From Acanthamoeba castellanii str. Neff (Eukaryota > Discosea > Longamoebia > Acanthamoebidae), in NCBI RefSeq assembly GCF_000313135.1, contig NW_004457380.1:333648-397647 (forward strand): a stretch of 64,000 nt of DNA, read 5' to 3'. Shown piece after piece: positions 10,014 to 22,100 of the stretch. The notes beneath the pieces were generated by a model. The model was not told where the DNA came from, ran no database searches, and saw nothing but the letters and a program-made list of their open reading frames with translations. How positions within the stretch are numbered: the first letter of the stretch is position 1; every line of letters starts with the position of its first letter. The position numbers were made by a program, and so were the translations under genes.

Positions 10014-11707
10014 TCAGTAGTACTTCTTGACGAACTGCTTGATCCACGGGTGCTCCATCATCTGCTGGAGCGACAGGCGCTGCGAGGGGTCCTTCTGCAG
10101 CAGCCTCGAGATCAGGTCGCGAGCGCCTGCAACGCCGACAAGTCAAAGGGGTCAAAAGTCAAAGGTCAAAAGTCAGGCCACCGCGGCCATGCAGTTGGCC
10201 AAGGCAACCAGGCGATCGCGCCGTGACGACGTNNNNNNNNNNNNNNNNNNNNNNNNNNNNNNNNNNNNNNNNNNNNNNNNNNNNNNNNNNNNNNNNNNNN
10301 NNNNNNNNNNNNNNNNNNNNNNNNNNNNNNNNNNNNNNNNNNNNNNNNNNNNNNNNNNNNNNNNNNNNNNNNNNNNNNNNNNNNNNNNNNNNNNNNNNNN
10401 NNNNNNNNNNNNNNNNNNNNNNNNNNNNNNNNNNNNNNNNNNNNNNNNNNNNNNNNNNNNNNNNNNNNNNNNNNNNNNNNNNNNNNAAGTGGGTTGAGCC
10501 GTTGGCCGTGAAAATGGAGGTGGTACGGGGGGGGGAGAACGTACACTCGTAGAGGAGGACGCCCAGACTCCAGTTGTCGACCTTGGCGTCGTGGGGCTTG
10601 GCCTCCAACATCTCCGGCGGGAGATAGTCCAGGGTACCGCACAGGGTCTTTCTTCGCGGGCCATGCGTGCTGCAGCAACCACAAAAACGCGTGTTTTGTA
10701 TTGTTAGACACCACCGCACACGCACACGCACACGCACGACACACGACACACGCGCACGCACACGCACACGCACACGCATACCGCACACGCACGAAATTGA
10801 AGAGAGTGCAGAGGGGAGGCGTGTTACCTGACTTTGGGGTCGTGCACGGACCAGCCAAAGTCGGCGATCTTGATCTCGCCGTGGGCGCCGATCAGGAGGT
10901 TCTCGGGCTTGATGTCTCGGTGGATCGTGTTCTTGGTGTGACAGTACCACAACGCGTCGGCGATCGAGTAGATATACTGTGCGTGTGTCGTGTCGTTGGT
11001 CGTGTCGTTGTCGTGTAGTGCGTTAGTAAAGAGGACGAGGAAGGCCATGGTGATGATGAATGCACGTACCTCGGCGGCGGTCTTCTCGTCGAAGCGCGTC
11101 TTCTTGTTGAGCACGGCGTAGAGCTCTCCGCCAGGCGCGTACTGCGCCGCCCACATGGGAGTCACGAATTAGATCCGATTGGCTGATGTTGAACGATGAT
11201 GATGATGATGATGATGGAGGCTTGGTATTGTTGTACCTCGAGGATCAGGAACACGCGCGTCTTGTCGTGGAAGAATCCAAACATGCGCAGCACGTTGGGG
11301 TGTCTTTGTGTACAAGCAAATGAGAAATTGATGTGGAGGTAGCGCGATCGGTGTAGTGCGTACCGCAAATGGGATTGGATTTCGATTTCGCGCCTGAGCT
11401 GGTGCTCGACCTTGTTCTGCTCGAGTTGCTCTTTGAAGATGACCTTGAGGGCCACAATGAATTTGGTCCTCTTCTCCCGCGCCACGTACACATTTCCGAA
11501 GCGCCCCTTGCCCAGCTTGCGTCCAATTTCGAAATCGTCCAGGCTCCACGTCTTCTTGGACGTTCGTGCCATGAGCGGATGAAGGCCACCGCTCGATGAC
11601 GATGACGTCGATGTCGATCTGGGCCCGGTTGGCGCCATGTTTTCCTTGTCCTCCGTGCCGATGTCCTGGAACACCAGAAGCGGATCTTCGAAGTCCCTCA
11701 TCATCAT
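10014..11707 (-). CDS. Aurora-family mitotic protein kinase, interrupted by an assembly gap
   Basis: ATG at 11707. A Ser-rich N-terminal tail of about 50 residues with a DKENMA segment (KEN-box-like) leads to the kinase domain: [31 protein letters not shown] (ATP-site Lys), [47 protein letters not shown] (catalytic loop), [11 protein letters not shown] (DFG), [15 protein letters not shown] (activation loop with the Aurora RxT site) and [12 protein letters not shown]. After the N run the C-lobe resumes at [19 protein letters not shown] and HPWIKQF, with the stop at 10014. The exon or exons corresponding to the helix F/G region fall within the N gap. Aurora kinases act at centrosomes, spindle and midzone. 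Class A versus B cannot be decided here. Confidence 0.93.
10233..10486. other. Assembly gap (254 N)
   Basis: A run of 254 N falls inside the Aurora kinase gene and hides at least one C-lobe exon. Its true length is unknown. Confidence 0.99.
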
Positions 11708-11874
11708 CTTCACGCTCGACCAGGGTTAGCTCTGCTTGTTTTGGTGGATTGCTCTTGATCGTCGAGCGAGCGAGAGATCTGGCTGACGAAAAACCAACTT
11801 GACTTTTGGCGCGAAAGGCCCAACGGCCGCCGCATTCCAAGCATTTCGTAACTATTTATTTTTATTTATAATAA

Positions 11875-12293
11875 TTACGAGACAGGCACGAAGCGCGGCT
11901 GAGCGTTGGCGTTGACGTGCTCCATCACAGACGTTACGTTGCGAGGATCTCGCTCTCTGTTGGTGTTCTCCTCCAACCTACCCCGCAAACAGCCGTTAGA
12001 TTCAGCGTGTCCGTGTGCGGTGTGCCGTGCGCGTGTTGTGTGCGCACCGTGCTGGCTTGACAACGTCGCCGCCCATGTCGCTGATTCTCCGCGCCATGAT
12101 GATTCCGCCACCGCACGAGATGCTGCCCCGCCCGCCACGAAGGATGTACGCCTCGGCCCAGGTCAGCCGCTTGGCGCTCTTGGGGTGCGCCGGCTTCGGC
12201 AGCGCGAGCGGGTTGGCGTAGGTTCGGTCCATGACGCCCTTGCTCTTGTTGCTTCCCTTAACCCTTTTCTGTAATGTGCGTGCATGTCATAAG

Positions 12294-12331
<38 letters not shown>

Positions 12332-14678
12332 GTGTGTGTGGTGTGTGTGTGTGTGTGTGTGTCGTGTGGTGGTGCGTGTTGTCGGTCGTACGTAGTTGTA
12401 GTGCTTTCGGATGGGCTCCATGGACTCGGGGTCGATGCTCACAGAGGGAGAGTGGCGATCGATGATGGTCCGATAGCTGACCACGAGCTCGTTCTCCTCG
12501 ACCATGACCCGGATCAGGTCCACCAACACGTCGCCCTGCTCAGCAGCCCCACATCGATGCCCGTGAAGAGGTTACAACCATGGTGCACCATGGTGGCAAG
12601 AACATGCGGGTGCTCTACCTGCGCGTAGATGGACAGCGATGGCCCCGTCACCGACATAAGCGCCCGCATCTGTTTCATATGTCTGTTCGAGCCAACGACA
12701 CACACGCCGCCGCACACGCACCACCATACACCACGACACACGCACAAAACGCAGTGAGCGTTAGAGTCGACGCCTGAGCGAGGCGACTCCCCGAGTGTCA
12801 ATTTGTACCGTTCGGTGTAGACGATAAGCTCCGGCTGGTAGACCACCGCATCGTGGTCGACGGGCGCGTTCTCCAGCACTAACCGCAGATAGGGCGTGTC
12901 CTCCCCCGCCTCGTCGTTATCGTCGTCTTCGTCGTCATTCTCATCGCCATCGTCGGCGTCGGCGCCGTTGCGGAGGTCCTCCTCCAGGCGGCGGATGAGG
13001 AGCAGGAGTCGCTTGGCGGTGCGCCGCAGGTGGTTCTCCTCGAGGTTTCTTCGCCGACAGTAGGTGTCGACGAGCGGCTCGACCAGGGCCGCCAGCCGAT
13101 ACAGGTCGTGTTGGCCGATCTGCGCCCAGGCGGCCACCGCTTCCTCCTTCTCGCCACCTCCTTCCTCGTTGCTGTCATCGGCGTCATCGTCCTGGTCGTG
13201 GACGATCGACAAGAAGACGAGAAGCGTGTCGACAGCGGCCTGGCGCACGACGATGGCGTCGTGGCCCAGACATTCCAGAATCAATTCCACATTCCTGAAA
13301 TTGGGGAATGCCAAGTGTGAGTCAGCCAAAGTCAATACCAGTTCGCTGCGGGGGGGGAGCCGAGTACTCTTCGACCCAGGTCGCCAGGCGCGCGGGGGAC
13401 CAGAGCGAGCCCATCAGGCCGAGGGTATGCAGGACGGGACCGACCACCGAAGCAGCGGCGGCCGACGAACCACTGCCGCTGTCGGTGGCCCGCAGCGCCG
13501 GCATGAAGGTGGCCTGGACCACCGCCTCCACCTCGTCGTCTATCCGCATCTTCTGCACATACGCCCCGTAGAATTCGAGGAAGTTGACCACGCCCAGCAC
13601 CTCGATCGCCTGTCCGGCACGACCAATGACACGACACACACGAGGCACACGGCACGCACGACACACACGACGTGGCACGCACACGATGTGAGCTGCTGTG
13701 CCAAGCGGCCCATGTGCGTGCGAGGGAGGCGCACTGCGGCGCGAAGGTCGTTGTGGTTGAGCTCCAGGTGGCTGTCATTGCTGGCGCTGGCCTGGTCGTT
13801 CGCGCCTTCGGGTGTGGTTGCGGTGGTGGCCAGTGCGGCCAGCAGCTTGCTCAGGCGCGCGGCTTCGAGTGACTCCCGCGACCACAGGCACAGGAGGCCG
13901 GCCACCTGCACCGCCACAGCCTTCTCCGCCACGGACCGCTCGCGGGAGGTCGCGTCGAGAGTGCGGCGCAGCTGGGCGCTGATCTCGTCGGCGTGGTCGC
14001 TGCACAGCAGCGCGATGTGATTGCGCTGGTCGCCGTCGTGTCGATCAGCAGGCAGCGGCGATAGAAATTGATGCAGGCTGCACAGCGCGCTCAGCCTCTT
14101 CTGCTCACTGCATTGCGTCGTATGTTGGTCGTGTCGTTGGTCGCGTCGTGCGTCATGTGAACGTGTGCGTTAGTTGGGAGAGCAGTTGGCACGTGGTAGA
14201 AGAGAGGTGAGCGTACTCGGAGTGCGAGAGCCAGTCGATGCAGCGATCAGCGTAGCAATAGCCCTGCTCGTCGTAGCGCCAGTCCTCCGGCAGCAGCCCA
14301 CCGACCTCCTCTCGCGCCTCCTCCCACAGTTCCTCCACTTCCCACTCCGTCGGAGGAGCCTACGCCATGGCATTGTTATTATTTTGAAAAAAAAATCGCA
14401 CCACATGGATGGGGAGGGGAGTTACTGGCTGGGGTGGAGGGGGGTGGGAGGGGATCCTGATATCTTTGCCTGCCTCTTTGATTGAGGCGCTTCTTCACGA
14501 GCTTGTCCTTCCGCTTTTGGCGCTGTATGCTTTGGCGCGTGTTCTTCTTGGTGGCCGCCTCGGCGTCGTTGGCCAGCCGCGCTTGCCTGGTGGCCAGCTC
14601 GTGGGGCAGCCTGCGCTGCAGCTCGCGCACCTGGCATGCCTGCGCGTTGTGGCTCAGCTTTTCCCTCAATGCCTCCAT
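11875..14678 (-). CDS. Unrecognised helical-repeat protein with basic coiled-coil start
   Basis: ATG at 14678. The first exon is a basic coiled coil (MEALREKLSHNAQACQVREL, later KRKDKLVKKRLNQ). Next comes an acidic Trp-rich exon (EWEVEELWEEAREEVGGLLP; GYCYADRCIDWLSHSEY), then long helical exons such as VELILECLGHDAIVVRQAAV, DTLLVFLSIVHD and RRTAKRLLLLIRRLEEDLRN, which look like ARM/HEAT-type helices. An acidic linker and a C-terminal part follow: GDVLVDLIRVMVEENELVVS, DPESMEPIRKHYNY, ALPKPAHPKSAKRLTWAEAY, IISMGG-type Gly-rich text, and a final RFVPVS before the stop at 11875. Several junctions close in phase (near 12811, 12678 and 12046); those near 14480 and 13690 are not resolved. I do not recognise the family, and no catalytic motif is evident. 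Confidence 0.6.
12296..12363. repeat. (GT)n microsatellite in intron
   Basis: A near-pure GT run on plus (CA in the sense of the minus-strand gene) fills the intron after the exon ending KHYNY. Confidence 0.85.
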
Positions 14679-14907
14679 CTTTCCTTCTCTCTTTTACTTC
14701 TATTAAGTGGTGGAGTTGTAGCTGGTTGTAAATCAACTTGGCTTCACGGTCTTTTTGTAGCCTTCTGCCCACCATCATGTGGTTCTCTGAAGTGAGAAAG
14801 AGAAATCAACCAGAAGAAGAGACAAAGGCGAAGAGAGTTGGGGGGGGGACATTCTACATTCTACAAGTTGTGCTGTACAGGCTGAAGGTGATGGTGATGT
14901 TTGCCTC

Positions 14908-16099
14908 CTACAGGAAGCAGCAAGAGACTTCGGTTTCTGGAAGGAGAGGGAGGAGCTGAAGCCGCATCACCACGGCATCGCGGTCCTGGTCCTGCCAGTA
15001 GTAGTCCTCCTTGTAGCCGGTCTGCACGAACCCCATCTTCAAGTAGAGACTCTGCGCGGCCACGTTCTGGGAGGCCACGTGCAGCTTGACCGTGTGGTAG
15101 CCCCTCGAGGCGAGGTCGTCCAGCGCCAGCCGTAGGAGCGTGGATGCGATCCCCTGTACCGTGGCGAGCAACAACAACACCAACACATCACATGAAGTGT
15201 GAGAGGAGAACTTGTACATGTGCTACAACAACTGACGCCCATGGTGCGTACCATCTGGCGAAACTCTTCGAGAACGCCCACGTTGGCCACCTCCGCTACT
15301 CCCCTCTTGCTCGTAGCGATGTGCAGCACAAACCCCGCCACTTCGCCCTGCCACGTAGCAAGGGGTTAGCCATCATTTCACATTTTCCATAAAAAGAAAG
15401 CAAATAAATAAATAAATAACAACAATTTATAAATGAAAACAAATAACAACAAAATTTTTTACGTACATTTATCTCTGCCACGAAGCCGGCGCCGTGCATT
15501 CGTCGTATGTAGCGGGCGAAGCACTTGAGGCTCCACGACGAGGAGCCGAACAGCTGGCGGTCGACCACCACCAGCCGGTTGAGCTCGTCCGTGTCGTGCC
15601 CGTGCAGCACTCGCACTGCCACCCGGTGCCTGTGCCCTCGTGTAGACACGGCATCGTACTGGTACACCCACCCCCTGCTGCTCTCCTCCTCTTCTTCATC
15701 CATCTCCTCCCTCTGCACCACCACGATGTCCATCATATTGTGGGCTCGTCGTCGCTCATCTTCTTCATCTTCTTCAAAGCTGCTCCTTGCAGAGTGGCCC
15801 ACGCTCTCCTTCCCCTCCAGCGCACCGTCGCTTGCTGCTGGGTGCACTGGCAATGGCGGTTTGGTGCTGCTGCCGTTGATGATGGCCACCACATGCTCAG
15901 TCCCTGAGCCTGGCTCCTGTTGTGGGTCGAGCGGCATGCTGGTGCCGCTGCCGTCGTCTTCTAGTTTTTGGTTTGTTCGCACCTCTCTCCTTCTCTTTCT
16001 CTTTTCTCTGTTCAATTTCAGTGCAAGCCTATTTTTCTCTTTTTCACTGCAAACAATCGTGTCGGCAACTATTAGATAGGAGCCCAAAATACATGACAT
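14908..16099 (-). CDS. GNAT-family N-acetyltransferase with long acidic N-terminal extension
   Basis: Three exons. The first (ATG at 16099) is mostly low-complexity: basic EKRKRRREVR, then an acidic block with EEDEEDERRR and MDEEEEESSRG, then the start of the fold (VAVRVLHGHDTDELNRLVVV, SLKCFARYIRRMHGAGFVAE). The second gives GEVAGFVLHIATSKRGVAEV and the third carries the acetyl-CoA loop (EEFRQM joined to GIASTLLRLAL, a Q/R-x-x-G-x-A variant) followed by LHVASQNVAAQSLYLKMGFV, the hallmark GNAT C-terminal strand-helix. All introns close in phase 0. It probably acetylates a small molecule, an N-terminus or Lys; the substrate cannot be told. The first residues overlap a possible TTTGCAG acceptor, so the true start may lie elsewhere. 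Confidence 0.82.
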
Positions 16100-16197
16100 G
16101 ATCGTAAAATTTCATTATTAATATTTCGTTTTATTTTGTACTTTCTTCACGCAAAGAGAGGTGGCTTTGGTGTTCTTCTTCTTCTCCTTCTTCTGGC

Positions 16198-17346
16198 TTA
16201 GAAGAGGACGCAGCTGTTCTTCTTCCAGGTCCCGCCGGAGCGCTTCTTGCTGCCGGGCTTCTTTTCGCCCTCCTTGCCCACCGCGGGCGTGCCCTCCACC
16301 ACGCGGATCTTGCGCACCAACTCGAAGAAGGCCTCGTCGACGTTGCACCTCGTCTTGGCCGAGGCCTCGAAGAAGGGGCAGCCCCACTGCTGCGCCAGGT
16401 GCTGGCCCTCCTGGGTCGACACGTCGCGGTCCTTCGTCAAGTCCGCCTTGTTGCCCACCAACACTGCAAACACACCACCGCACGCACACGTCAGCAGAAG
16501 GCTCATGGTGAATGGCTGTAGGAGAATGATGATGACGATGACGACGCGATGATGGTGATGATGATGATGGTTGTACCGATGGGAGGCGCCTCGGAAGCGT
16601 CGACGTCCTTGACCTGGAAGATCTGGCGACGGAAGCCCTCCACCTCGTCGAACGAGGTGCGCTGTGTGATACTGTACAAGATGAGGAAGCCCTCTCCTCC
16701 CCGGATCCACTGCGAACGCAGCGCCGAGTACTCTGCCACGCGGACAGGCGGCCCCGTCCTTGATCAGCGAAAAACGCACGACACACACATGACACGATAC
16801 ACGACATACGACACCGCGCACACATGCAACGATCGCACACCTTCCTGACCGGCGGTGTCGAGAACGTCGAGCACGCAGGCGATGTCATCGATCACCACCT
16901 GCCTACGGTAGGACGACTCGATCGTCGGATCTAAAATAATACAAATCGTGCTGACGTCAGCAAAGGTAAAGATGGAAAGGGGAGACACCCGGCCTCGAGG
17001 GAGATGGGAAGGAAGGAGAAGGGGTTGTACATACCGTAGTACTCGACGAAGTGGCTCGAGCACATCTGGATCGTGAATGCTGAAGAACGAAAACGATTGG
17101 TCGGGGGGGGGGATTAACATGGGTGTGACAGACTCACCACGACAAACTCAGACAATGACCATTGTGGCTAGATAGCACAAATACAACGCCCCCAAGAGCA
17201 AGAGATGGTGGATCCAATCTTCACTCTGAATTCAGTGAACTACTTGATGCAATCACCCACACAAAGATGAAGGAGGGCATACCAGTCTTGCCAACGCCTC
17301 CGCTGCCCAGCACGGTCAGCTTGTACTCGGTCTTAGCGAACGCCAT
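16198..17346 (-). CDS. Ras-family small GTPase with CaaX box
   Basis: Five exons, all closing in phase, encode about 205 residues. The P-loop is [10 protein letters not shown], switch I is [12 protein letters not shown], switch II is [20 protein letters not shown] with the catalytic Gln present, and the base-specificity motifs NKAD and SAK (EASAKTRC) are intact. The basic hypervariable tail ends KKNSCVLF, so CVLF is a CaaX box for farnesyl or geranylgeranyl attachment. It therefore acts as a membrane-bound GTP/GDP switch. Effector-loop residues fit the Ras/Rap group (PTIE) rather than Rho or Rab. In amoebae such Ras proteins govern macropinocytosis, motility and growth; the specific role here is unknown. 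There is a 454-base upstream gap. Confidence 0.95.
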
Positions 17347-17800
17347 CCTGTTCTACTGCTTCGTTCTTTCCTCTTCGATCTTTTTGATTCGTTTCAGTCT
17401 TCCAATCTGACTCGATTCTTTGTGTTTCGGATTCTTGTTAATTCGTTGGGGATTAGATCAGAGTGCCACTGGTATAGATGGATGGATCGATGTGGTCGTT
17501 GTTGCTGCGTTTCGCTTCGTCGGGGTTAGTTATGGACGGAACTAGTGGAGAAGAAGGGATATCGAGGGCCACAAGCCGGCGCTCAGTGGTGCGACGAAGA
17601 GTTGGTTTTGCGGTCCCTTCTTCTTCTCAATTGCAGTTGTTGTGTGTGGGGTTGCGCCACCTGGTTTGACGATCCAATTCATTAACGCGCGTTGCTGTTG
17701 ATGGGAAATTCACCGGGCACTGCATCCACAGCAATCTGCCGTGCGTGTGCGTGTGCGGTGGTGCGTGTGCGTGTGCGGTGTGTCGTTTCTCGAGGGGGGG
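17347..17800. other. Intergenic gap upstream of Ras gene
   Basis: This is the promoter side of the minus-strand Ras gene and the 3' side of the minus-strand phosphatase gene. GTGCGTGTGCGG low-complexity lies at 17737-17785, with a G7 run at 17793-17800. No coding signal was seen. Confidence 0.5.
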
Positions 17801-18948
17801 CTAGCAGCACAACTCGCGCTCCAAGGCCGCCAGCTGCTGTCTAAAGTTGGGGTTTGGGTTGATGTCCGGCCTGTCATATGTTGTGTTGTGTCGTGTGGAG
17901 TGGAGATGTAAGCCTCGCGTTGGTCGGGTGTGTGTCGTGTGTGGCGTACTTAGCCGCCTTGAGGCGGTCGTGAGCGTCCTTGAAGGGCATCTTGTGCTTG
18001 TGCATGAGGTAGGCTATGACCACCGACGCCGAGCGCGACACTCCAGCGTTGCTGCGAAGACAGCGACGATGCCGATCATCAGCTGTTGCGTGTGCGATGG
18101 TGCATGTGTCGTGCCGTTGGTCGTGTCGTGTGCGCACGCATTCAATGACCGAATTTGGGCGACCGCGACGTACCAGTGGACGAGCACGCCACCGCCGGTG
18201 GCCATGGCCTCATCGATGAACTGAAAGCACTGGTCCAGGCTTGGGCGCAGCTGGGTTTCCTCGTCGTCTCTCATCGCCACCGTCCGGTACGTGTAGTCCT
18301 GCGGGCACGGTGGTAAGTGGTCATTCTCTTCTCTTTCTCTTGCACACACACACACACGCACACACGCAGTACCGCGCACGCGCGCAAGAATGCAGTGGTG
18401 TGTGTCGTGTGTCGTGCGTCGTGTGTACATTGGGAAAGGCGTTGGGGATGCCCGTGGCGACGTTGAGGATGTGCCGCACGTTGTGGGCGGCCAGCCCGTC
18501 CCTGGGGCGCACACCACGGCCATGGCCTAACGTTAGCAATCACCACCACGAGCGGCTAAAGCGACGACACACGACACACACGACACACACGACACACACG
18601 ACACAGAGAAGAGAGGCGAAACCGGTTGGTGGCGGCCTCCTGGGCGCCGATGAAAAGCTTCGAGCCTTGGCCCACCTCATAGAGCTCCGGGTGCGGCGGC
18701 GCCTCGATGAAGAAGGCCTCTTCATCAGGCGATCCTCTGTTGATTATTTAATTTTTATTTAGTTTAAAGAAAATATATAATAACATAAAAATGGGGGGGG
18801 GGTACGCTGCGGGAGAGTTGGTGGTGACGGGCACGAGGACGCCGCCGGGTCCTTCCACGAAGCGGCGGCCAGACCGGTCCACGACTATGGTCTGGCCCTC
18901 CTTGAGCCCCTCCCGCCTCCTCTGGAGCTGTTCGGCCAAGGACGCCAT
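17801..18948 (-). CDS. Dual-specificity protein phosphatase with C-terminal Cys-Cys
   Basis: Six exons close in phase. The N-terminal 45 residues (MASLAEQLQRRREGLKEGQT, then RRFVEGPGGVLVPVT) are outside the domain. The phosphatase domain reads PHPELYEVGQGSKLFIGAQE, LAAHNVRHILNVATGIPNAF, TYRTVAMRDDEETQLRPSLD (general-acid loop), then VLVHCNAGVSRSASVVIAYL, the HCX5R signature rebuilt across an intron (TG joined to C). The tail ends with ERELCC. DUSPs remove phosphate from Tyr and Ser/Thr, often on MAP kinases, or from other substrates. The terminal CC could be lipid-modified (inference). It is divergent from the large MUN gene, separated by 222 bases. Confidence 0.93.
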
Positions 18949-19170
18949 AGGAAAGCAACAATAACAATAAGAAATTAAATAAAGTCGTGTCCCGTTTCTT
19001 TTTCTTTTCATTTTACAACTTCAGCCGGAAGGTGGCACTGCACCGCAGGTCTCTGCCGTCCAGGCCACGTACACGCTTCCTTCTGTCCTCTGATTTTCCT
19101 TGTGAGAGCATTCTATTATTTCAATTATTATTGATTTTCATTTCAAAGATTAGATTTGGGCGAGACCGCC

Positions 19171-22100
19171 ATGGAAGGACTGCACATGCCCTCGATGGAG
19201 GGGGTCAAGATGACCCTCAAGAAGCACCAGTGCCAAGTCATCAAGGCCCTCCAGCACGCGTACCACCGCCCCACTTATATTTTAATTAAATTGTTTTATG
19301 CCGTTACCCAATGAACCGCACACGCCACAGCCGCAATGACCTGCAGCTTCGTGCCGCACACGACACGCAACGCAACGCAACACAGCACCGCACGCACCGT
19401 CGCACGCGCGCTGATCGTACGGGCGGCGGTTGTGTGACGACATCACAGGGAATCGAATGTGGAGAGCATGGTGTCCAACGCCGAGCTGCCGTTCACCTCG
19501 CTCATCAAGTCCTCCGTGCTCCCCTCGCACTCGTCCAAAATGAAAAAGATCTCTCCTGGTAATTACCCCACCCACACACGCACTCGCACACACCATCGCA
19601 CACGCACAACCACACACGCGATCAGCACGCGATGATGCGTGTGCGATTGTGGTGTGTGTGTGTGTGTGTGTGTGTGCGTGCGTGGAATCAAAGCTGATTC
19701 GAAGGTTATCATTATAGACCAGGGGCGGCGACGCAACTTTGCCGCCAAGCTACAGGAGGCTCGTCAGCGCCAGGTAGCTAGCGCCGTGTCGTGCGTGTCA
19801 TGTGCGTGTGTGGTGTGTGTGGTGTGTGTGTGGTGTGTTGTGTTGCATTTGAAGTCAACTAAGTCGCTGGACATGCACGCGGCCCGCCAGGAAACAAAAA
19901 AGGAACCGGTAGTCTCGCCAAAGCCAAAGGCTGCGGCGAAGAAGGTCGAAAGCGAGCCGGAATCGGAGGAGGACGGCGACGACGATGACGACGACGATTT
20001 GCCGGAGGTCCAAGTGATGTCCCTCGACTTCACCGAGGATCTCTTTGGCGCCGACAAGCTCAGCAAAGACGATGTACGCGCGTCCTCCTCTATGCGCCCA
20101 TGATCCGATGTATAATTGTTTAATTCTTGTGGTTTGTGTGCCATGCGTGTCGTGTGTCGTGTGTGTCGTGTGTGTCGTGTGTGTCGTGTGTGTCGTGTGT
20201 CGTGTCGTTGGTCGTGTGCCATTAGATTGACTGGGTCTACAAAGAAGCCGCGGCTTCCCTCCTGCTGCCGGTATCCGAGCACCGCGTCGGGCAGCTCCAC
20301 GTACGCTGTCGCTTTCGTTTTTGTTTATTTTGTTTTAATGTGTTCTTTTTCCATTTTTATTACTTGTATATTAATTGATTGATCATTTTTTAAATATATT
20401 TCAAACGCAGGACGAGATGCGCGACGAGATCCTGCTCAGCGAATGTGAGATCCTCCGCGACGCGTTCGACAAGGACAGCCGAAACCATCGACGGCTCGCG
20501 CAGGGCTCCATCGAGAGCAACAATGTAAGCAAGCTCCCACTCACTCGCTCACTCATGACATCCACTCGTTTATCGGCGTGCTTCTGCTTCGCAACTAAGC
20601 CCTGTGCGCTCCCAGAACTTGCTCCACAGATTGGGCGACACGTTGACCAGCCTGGAAAGCAAGCCACACTTCACCCGCGACGATTTCCCGGTACATGCCA
20701 CGCGCGCGCCTTTTGACTTAACAAACCGTCCGCGGAAACAGCCCGCGTTGCGTCCCTGTTGTGACGTCGAACGTCTCACATACAACGACACGTCACAGGA
20801 CGCCGACGGGTTCGAGACGTGGAAGAAACAGCAACGGGAGAAGCTCAAGAGCATGATCTCCACGTTGACCCAGGTACGCTCTTTCTGTCTCGTTTAAACT
20901 TAGGTAGTATGTAGATGTGTATATATATATATATCTATATTGGTCTCGTTTCTATATATATGTATGCTTTTATAGAAAAGCAAACCCCTGGCGTATGGCA
21001 ACATGACACAACCCATGGCATATGCAGCTGCCGGACTATGCGGGCCGACTCCACATCCGTGTGCACGGCGCCCGCGATTTGCCTGGAGCTGGTATCGTGC
21101 CTCTTCACTTGGCCTCTGATGTTCTTCATTCTTCTGACATTCGCCAACATAACCACCACCACCACCACCACCACCGACGACAACGACGACGACGACGACA
21201 GAGGGCAAGGTGAATGCCTTGTGCAAGGTGCAGGTCACCAAGAAGGACAAGTGCAAGACTTCCGAAGTGCGAAGCCTCAGCCCCACGTGGGACGAGGAAT
21301 TCAAAGTGTACGCACCGCGCGCACCTGTCATGACGACGGACGTTTTTTGACGGAGTGCCGTGCGCATACAGGGAGCTCACTCAGCCCTTTGAAGCCGTCG
21401 AGGCGTCTGTGTGGGTAAGGAGCACACTCGCTGCGGCTTTCCCTCATACCACGCACACGCACACGCACACGCACACGCACACGCACACGCACACGCACAC
21501 GCACACGCACACGCACACGCACGCACGGGCACTTGGGTATACGCATGCACAAAATTCACATGTGCTCCTCTTTACAGAACAAGGTCAAGCTGGCGCTGGA
21601 CCAGTGCTGTACGTAGCCTGTACCCACCCAAATGAGTTCATTGACAGTCTGGGCTCACGCTCGGCACCGCGCGTTCGCAGTTGGTGTGGCCCTGGTGCCC
21701 TATCAAGACCTGGAGCTCCAGCTGCCTTGGGAAGATTGGTTCCCTCTTCTCCCTCCTGATGGTTTGCTTCCCAGTCGACCGCACACGCACGCGCACACGC
21801 ACACGCCACCACGCACGCATTGCGTCTGATCACATGACGCGCGCGCATCTGCAGAGAAAAAACTGCGGTCACGCAAACAGGCGGGCGGTGAAGTAAACCT
21901 CGCTCTGCACCTCATCCACAACAAGCGGCCGCTCATGGGCAGCAACCACTCCTACACGACCGGGGTACACCTCTGTATCGCTTCGTCTCTCTTCGTTCTT
22001 TGCAACTAACGTTTTTCCTTCGCTTTTCGTTCTTGTTTTGGGTGCCCAGCCCGAGTGGGAGAGGTGGGAGAGGCGACGGGCGCGCAACCGCGACGATCTG

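Noticed and set aside
20915..20970. TATA-rich stretch as a promoter
   Set aside because: It lies in an intron of the MUN gene between in-phase exons.
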